Source of the DNA: Poa pratensis
Taxonomy: Eukaryota; Streptophyta; Magnoliopsida; Poales; Poaceae
Assembly (NCBI GenBank): GCA_947311845.1
Contig: CAMZMU010000071.1
Location: 19,346,181 to 19,410,180, forward strand
Direction of reading: 5' to 3'
Length of the DNA: 64,000 nt
The translations under genes were made by a program, and so were the position numbers. The notes below the pieces were generated by a model that saw only the letters and a list, made by a program, of their open reading frames with translations, did not search any database and had not been told where the DNA came from. This document shows, in pieces, positions 58,639-64,000 of this stretch; positions within the stretch are counted from its first letter, which is position 1; every line of letters starts with the position of its first letter.

Positions 58639-60416
58639 TCTTATATATTTACTAATTGGAGGCATCGTAGGAGGCTCCACATTAATCCTATAGATTAGTA
58701 AAATTTATCCATCCGATTAGCCGAGCGTGTACCTACAGCCGTAGGATATGTTGTGCGGGCCGGTCTCAAATCCACGCGACTCCTCTAATCGTGTCAGGTC
58801 ACGTGTTCGATCCAGAACCACGCCCGCCTCCTGGATATGCCTCCAATTGATTTGCGTGGAACGTGGAGAAGTCACAAACCAACAAATGATCTCTCGCGGT
58901 CATGCGGTGGAAGTGTTCACAATTTGCGCCATGCCTGATATCTGCAATATCGCTGGAGCCGGACATTGGATTACTCGGCTCTGATGGTATTCTCGAGAAG
59001 CCAATGTCAAGGTAATGAAAGCAATTCACTTTTGTTTTTCCGATCGGATCTGTGATTTGACCCACCACTGTTGATCACAGTCTGCCTAACTATCCCACCC
59101 ATATTTTAATCTCAGAGGATCAGATGGACTCAGTGGAGTCCAGTGAACAGCGACGCGTGCCAAGGAAGATTCACGTGGTGTAGAATGGGCAATGACATTC
59201 AGGTTATTAATCACTCATCAGGTTCCCATGCTAAAGTGTTCCTGATGTATTGGCCAAAAACGGTACTGATTGTAACCTCTCCTCTGATTTGCTAATGTGT
59301 AGCTGCAATTGGTCAAATTTTGCAGGCTCTCCACGTGTTCTGTTCTTGGCAAGCGATCTTTGATTCCTTGATGACAATTCCTGTATTGCTCTGAGCAATA
59401 ACTGAAAATTTCAGGAAAGTGTCAACCGTAAATACTCCATAAATTTTTTCTTACTTTTTCTCTTTTTGTACATGTTTAAGAATTTAATTCATGCCACAAT
59501 GTTACTTATGCCATGCAGAGTTCTGGGAACGGATGTGGAAAAAATGATTATTGTGTTGGGGATATTAACATGTTTATGCTTGAAGATCCTCTCGAAGTCA
59601 TGGTAGATTATCTCTGCTATCTCTGGTAAATATAATCGGAGAAAATCTACGCCTTACCATATCATCAAGACAAACTATGTACATGTTGAATATTAATTAT
59701 GCGCGTTTATTTCAAAATTAATGTATAGTATTTGCTCTACCTAAAATAGGAAAAGCATAGGTGCCATGATTAGAAGTATTTGTGGGTTTTTGGCACCTTG
59801 AATAAATTGGGATAGTCCTCCACTTAGAAATTCGACACACAACTGATAAAAAATATTGTTGCAGTGTGAATGACGGTTCCACAAAATAGTGGGACGTAAT
59901 TCATATTTAGAAATAGTCGTTAAAAGATTTTGAAACGATTAAAATTTCTAGCTATACATTTCATTTTGGCGAATATCTTAAATGACATTGTTTTCCCTAG
60001 GTATTTTCGTGCATACATAACTCCCAAAACTTTTCTTGCTTAGAAAATTATGTAGAACAGTTGCGAGAAGTTGTTTAGCCAACCAAATGGCCGACTCGGT
60101 AGGCACCAACACTTGAAAAGTAGGTTAATATTCTCTTTTCAAGCGTAGCAAATCATGGGTCGTGCTAGTCTCAGCATGTTAAAACTTTTACCTGTGATCA
60201 ACTAAATCCTTCGGAAAAACCATGATCTTAACATATTTTGAGGCTGTATTGATTTTTGCTGAGGGGAATATGTGCATTTTAAATTACTGCTTGCAGTTTC
60301 TCTGTGTGTAAAATACTAGAACCTGAACAATTAGCTCTGGAAAACTAGAACTTCTGCATACTTGCTGTAAAAATCTGGGGCACAGTTAAGAAATTAATAA
60401 TACTTTTCTACGTGCT

Positions 60417-60570
60417 AGCTGATTATCTGAGAGTGAGGAATGATCGAATTTGCAACCAGGCGACAGCTACAGCTACAGCTCCAGTGATCTTCCAACGAAA
60501 TGAACCTCTTGGCCACACGGTCACACAACCAGCAGAAACAACAACGGAATGTGCTGAAAAGTTTCAGGGT
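60417..60570 (+). pseudogene. Possible captured exon inside the Helitron
   Basis: An open block between an acceptor-like CGTGCTAG and a donor-like CAGGGTAAGT codes about 50 residues (A-D-Y-L-R-V-R-N-D-R-I-C, then Q-P-A-E-T-T-T-E-C-A-E-K-F-Q). I do not recognise the protein. Helitrons often carry gene fragments, and this block has exon-like borders, but the call depends on finding the donor gene. Confidence 0.35.
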
Positions 60571-60976
60571 AAGTCTCCTGTATTATGTTTTTTGTTCTTC
60601 TCTCTATTCCTTGATGTTGTAACATTGGATGTAAATTTGTAGATGTAACTAATCAATAATCTAAGAAGATCCAAGGTTGACAGTCCTCTATGGGTTTCCT
60701 TAAAAAAATCATACTGCATGAGATTAGTGTAGTAGGGATCTAACTTTTTTGTGAAACGATCGTGGTGATCTGATCGAATGTTTATAAATATTAGAGGTAT
60801 AGGCGTGCATTTAATATTTAACCTTTTTGGTAAATAGCTGAGACATATAGGAATAAGATAATGTATGTATATATAGTTGCATCTGGATAAATACAATTTA
60901 AAATGCAAAACTTAGAATTGGGATTTGAATTAGAAATTCTCTTACATTACTTTTTAATATTGAGTATTACAAAAAT

Positions 60977-60998
60977 AACCCGTGTGGATGCACGGGTT
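60977..60998 (+). other. Helitron 3' terminal hairpin
   Basis: AACCCGTG, loop TGGATG, CACGGGTT: a perfect 8-bp stem 5 bp before the terminal CTAG. It is the replication-termination structure of Helitrons. Confidence 0.92.
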
Positions 60999-61007
60999 GA
61001 CGACTAG

Positions 61008-61615
61008 TGATATTTAACTTGAACTTACTTTGTTTCCCAAGTTGAGTAACACCATGGTGTAGGTACTTGTATTCAAGGGGCATGAGACATTCAACCTATA
61101 CTTTGTCAAGCACACTACTCATATTTGCTTTCACTTTAAACTTTAATCATTCAAGATGCTATGATAGGGGTAATGAGAGCTTGGAACCAAGGATTACCAC
61201 CTTGCAATCATTAACTTAAGTAGAAGAGTTTGGAAGTTAGATGAAACTTATTCATACTTTACCACTACTCATTTATATATCTTTTCAAAGTGTCCACCTT
61301 TTATATTCAGATTTTCATAAATACTCTATGACCATTATAGGATGTTCTTACTTTTCATTATGCATACATGTGGTCCATAGTACTTTCTTTCATGTTACAC
61401 TTTGTGAATTATCATTGAACATCGTTACATTAAATACTTGATATCACTTCATAATCTATCTTGCATATTGCTACTCCTTTGAAGAATGAATCATTTGACT
61501 CTATGTAGCAATAGTAATCATCTTTGATATCCATTGATGGTATTAAAATGCAAAATCCATGTTAGTTTTATCACCTTCATACTCGAGGACGAGTATTGGT
61601 TAAGCTTGGGGATGT
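61008..61615 (+). other. Internal domain of element A, second part, with polypurine motif
   Basis: The internal sequence of A resumes after the Helitron. It ends with ACTCGAGGACGAGTA, AAGCTTGGGGATG (61602-61614) and then the LTR. The CTCGAGGACGAGTA block is also next to the LTR in E, B and C. Confidence 0.75.
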
Positions 61616-63074
61616 TGATGCATGTAAAATGCATACATGAACTTTACATTTTATTACTTGATATTCCAACTTATTTGCATCATATATGGGTTATATTTAT
61701 GTTTTATAATGATTTTAGGGGATAATTCATAGTTTCCCCATTTATTTGGAATTAACCCTGCAGAACCAGAAAACCCCTTTTTCCATGTTTTTGACTTTCA
61801 GGGACCAAACGACGTCCAAATGACCTAATATTTTACGGGGCCCAATATTTGGAAATAAGAAGACGTACGAGCCAAGGATCCGCGAAAAAGGAAGTCCGAG
61901 GAAGAAAATAGATGGTCCCACGCGGCCAGATTCCTTGGCCGTGTGGGACCACCTCTTTTATTCCTCGTGGCTCCGATGCCGTCCGTTTTCGTCTCCGTGG
62001 CTTCGTCTTGACCTAAAAACGTCTATAAAAATAGTCCCCCGGAGAGTTTCGGGAAGAAGCGGCGGAGAAACACAAAACCACGAAACAGAGAGTCAGAAAG
62101 CTGCCGCCGGAGAAGATCGGAGGGGGGAAATGCCGCCGGAATCACGTCCGGAGGGCTCCACCCCCCTCTGGCGTGTTCATCATCAACATCTACAGCAAGA
62201 TCATCTCCATCTCTCCACTGTAAACTCTTGGCATACATGATATATGATGCAATATACTATTCCCTTGATCTATTGTGTCTCCCCATCTATGTTCGAGAAG
62301 TGATTTGTTCATGGCAATAGTGAAATAGTTCGTTGATTGGTTGCATACAAGTTTTGTTATCTTTTATGGTTGTCTTGATGTACAATGTATGAGTGCACGC
62401 ATATATTGGGGAATGCATGTAAGGTGATCACCGTAGTGTAATGGATTGAGTAGGACGGGTCGGAGTACTAAGACAGAAACCGTGGTCTGAGACTTGAAGT
62501 TACATTATGGGGGATATATATGGGGGACCCTAGAACTTAAGGCTATGGTGGGACAATTATGTCTTAATAATTCTTGTGCTGCACATTTACTTAGCCATGA
62601 GATCCATCATAAGAGTTGTGTAATTTGCTCATTTACTTGGCTACACCTATTTATGGCTCCTTCCTAGAAGAAACAATTAAGACTGAAACATGTGCTTCAC
62701 TAATTGTGACAACCACACGAATGAAATAACAATTGCTAGAACATTTGCTCCCTTGAGATATTTGCTACTTGAGATATTTGATACTTACTACTTTGAGAAA
62801 CTTGCTTGAGAAAACTGCTGAGAGAAACTTGCTCTAAGAAACTTGCGTTTGAAACTTGATTGAGAAACTTGTTACTAGATAAACCCATTCCACATCACTT
62901 GCTTCCATTAGTTAGTTCCTTTCATATTTAAATTTATTGCTTTGCATAAAAGGCCATATAAGTGGGTTATAGGGCTTTAGAGAATAGATAGTTTACCTTC
63001 AGCTCCTCGTAGGTTCGACACTCAAATACTTATCGAATTGTGCTACAGTGATTCCTTACTCTTGGGGATTATCA
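61616..63074 (+). repeat. 3' LTR of element A
   Basis: This uninterrupted 1459-bp LTR, from TGATGCATGT to GATTATCA, has a stem-loop at 61914-61950, a TATA box (CTATAAAAATAG) near 62021, and single-copy ACC and CGTAC at the positions where CACTA 2 and B sit in the 5' LTR. Its AC-TTG repeats (cttgagatatttg, gagaaacttgct) at 62750-62870 are shared with the 5' copy. Confidence 0.95.
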
Positions 63075-63125
63075 CCCACCAGCTACAACTGCTTCTCAAC
63101 CGCTGCAGCCCAAACAAACAGACCC

Positions 63126-64000
63126 TACGACCCTCATGCCAAGTGAAAAACATAAAATCCGCTCAACCACTTGTTTGCCTTATCAGACCTAGCCTAATAG
63201 TCTCTATCCGGTGGACAACTACAGAATGGCTTGCCGTTCCTTTTCTCTGGGAGGCCCGCAGAAGCAATTAAGTGAAAGGACTCATATTGAGGAGTCACAA
63301 CGGAAACACACTCAAGCCCGGATCGCGAAGTTTACACTTGCCAGTCGGCTCCCGGGAGGCGAGTGATCTCAAATTTCTGGGTAGAAACTTCAAAAGGCAG
63401 AGAGCAGATAAAAAGCCTTGTTATCCCCTCCCTACTTTCAACCATTTCCTTCTTTTTACAAGTATGACACTGCTCTTGATATTCTGTTGCACGCCTGTGT
63501 GTTCTCTAAGCGTTCATTATCTGCTCCGTTGTCGGTCTGCAGTGCCAATATGGCGTGCATGTTGCCGGCTTGTCGTGGCCGTAATGCTCAAGACTGAAAT
63601 ACCGAACCAGTACCTAAGAGAAGAGAGGAGAAAAGGAAATCCCCAGGTGGATAGCATTTTCATCCCATCCGCCGTCAGTCTGTCCCACCTCCGATGGCCT
63701 TTCGACCCGTAGGGGGCGGCAGACTCTGGCCTCTAGCCGACGGAGGGTTCCCGTTTCTTGTTTGAGTCAATTTCCACGTCTTCGTCAAAATGGCGATGCG
63801 GCGACATCCCGATGTCAGAATAAGGTCCTCCCAGTCCATCGTCGCTCCGAGGTTGAGGCTAATGTTGGCGGAGGGCGCGTGAAATTGTGTATCCAGCGGA
63901 TCTCATGGGATCCGGTAGGTTTTCATGTGTGTTGGTGTGTTTTGTAGGTCTATCTCTTCCGATATACGATTTTCATTTTTGGCGATGGTTGCTGCTCATA
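63126..64000. other. Right edge, unassigned; possible LINE-like 3' sequence after 63700
   Basis: No supported gene is present. The last 300 bp (ctctagccgacggagggttc, ggcgatgcggcgac, ttttggcgatggttgctgc) have the style of a plant LINE 3' untranslated region, but no coding part is seen in the window, so the assignment is weak. Confidence 0.3.

Larger units (their letters stand above)
58639..61007 (+). mobile_element. Helitron inserted in element A
   Basis: It starts TCTTATATATTTACTAATTG and ends CTAG, inserted between A (58638) and T (61008) with no target duplication, as Helitrons do. A perfect 8-bp hairpin lies 5 bp before CTAG. The length is 2369 bp. There is no Rep/helicase coding, so it is non-autonomous. 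The interior is compositionally unlike element A and holds exon-like blocks with splice-like borders, consistent with gene capture. Confidence 0.88.
45161..63074 (+). mobile_element. Non-autonomous LTR retrotransposon A (TSD CCCAC)
   Basis: Exact duplications CCCAC (45156-45160 and 63075-63079) flank LTRs that begin TGATGCATGT and end GATTATCA. The 5' LTR is split into 45161-45312, 46857-46957 and 53983-55187, total 1458 bp against 1459 bp for the 3' LTR. A tRNA-Asp primer site and AAGCTTGGGGATG before the 3' LTR complete the structure. Without insertions A is about 7 kb. It codes only one 182-residue ORF and no gag or pol, so it must borrow its enzymes. About 20 LTR differences (hand count, near 1.5 percent) point to a fairly recent insertion. 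Confidence 0.95.
43860..63125. mobile_element. Putative inverted-repeat element hosting retrotransposon A
   Basis: The left end GGGCATGTTTGTTTCCGCTT and the inverted right end GGGTCTGTTTGTTTGGGCTG resemble Harbinger/Tourist termini. The flanking triplets are TAA and TAC, so the TSD is imperfect. Without A and its TSD the element is about 1.35 kb. Its left part (43870-45160) is G/C-rich with gene-like sequence, including a 27-bp unit (CCGTGCAAGGTCTCGTCGCC...) repeated at 44215 and 44261. It may carry captured gene fragments. The call is tentative. Confidence 0.4.

Noticed and set aside
58748..59068. B-box-like GTGTTCGATCC near 58800 and open frames on both strands
   Set aside because: No matching A box or cloverleaf, and it lies in the Helitron interior; not a tRNA gene.

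Overview
This window is plant nuclear DNA from a large-genome grass, probably a temperate cereal relative (Pooideae). The evidence is an intron-bearing class III peroxidase of monocot type, Athila-type gag with tRNA-Asp primer sites, hAT, CACTA, Harbinger-like, Helitron and LINE pieces, and retrotransposons stacked inside one another. I see no bacterial features. About 80 percent of the window is transposable element, and only one gene looks intact.

Region 1 (1-11.3 kb) holds a LINE 3' fragment (1419-2655, minus), the peroxidase gene (3266-4494, minus, three exons, 334 aa), a non-autonomous hAT element with an exact 8-bp target duplication (5572-6691), a non-autonomous CACTA element with an ATA duplication (6792-8943) and a broken Myb/SANT-like gene (about 9290-9982, minus). 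Region 2 (11.3-16 kb) is a Harbinger/Tourist-like element split by a solo LTR (TSD GGCGG), then a LINE tail and a stretch of uncertain sequence that contains an old tandem duplication.

Region 3 (16067-43619) is a nest resolved by exact target duplications. Copia element D (TSD CATGT) contains Gypsy-type element C (minus, TSD CCTTC). C contains composite E (plus, TSD CACTC) with three LTRs and an Athila gag. E contains fragment G, a single-LTR, circularly permuted piece of an unrelated element with a 3.9-kb LTR. Region 4 (about 43860-63125) is a second nest. A putative inverted-repeat element contains LTR element A (plus, TSD CCCAC). A carries a CACTA element (TSD ACC) and LTR element B (minus, TSD CGTAC) in its 5' LTR, and a Helitron in its internal region. 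The intact 3' LTR of A supplies the empty site for the first two, and the 5' LTR pieces sum to 1458 bp against 1459 bp for the 3' LTR.

Elements A, B and C use a tRNA-Asp primer site but have no gag-pol. In the gag position they share a small ORF beginning M-E-N-N, plus conserved non-coding motifs. The most unusual observation is a 63-bp 5S-rRNA-like module at almost the same distance from the left end of both CACTA elements, although their termini and subterminal repeats differ. Boundaries were read by eye. Percentages are hand counts, and no database search was run.
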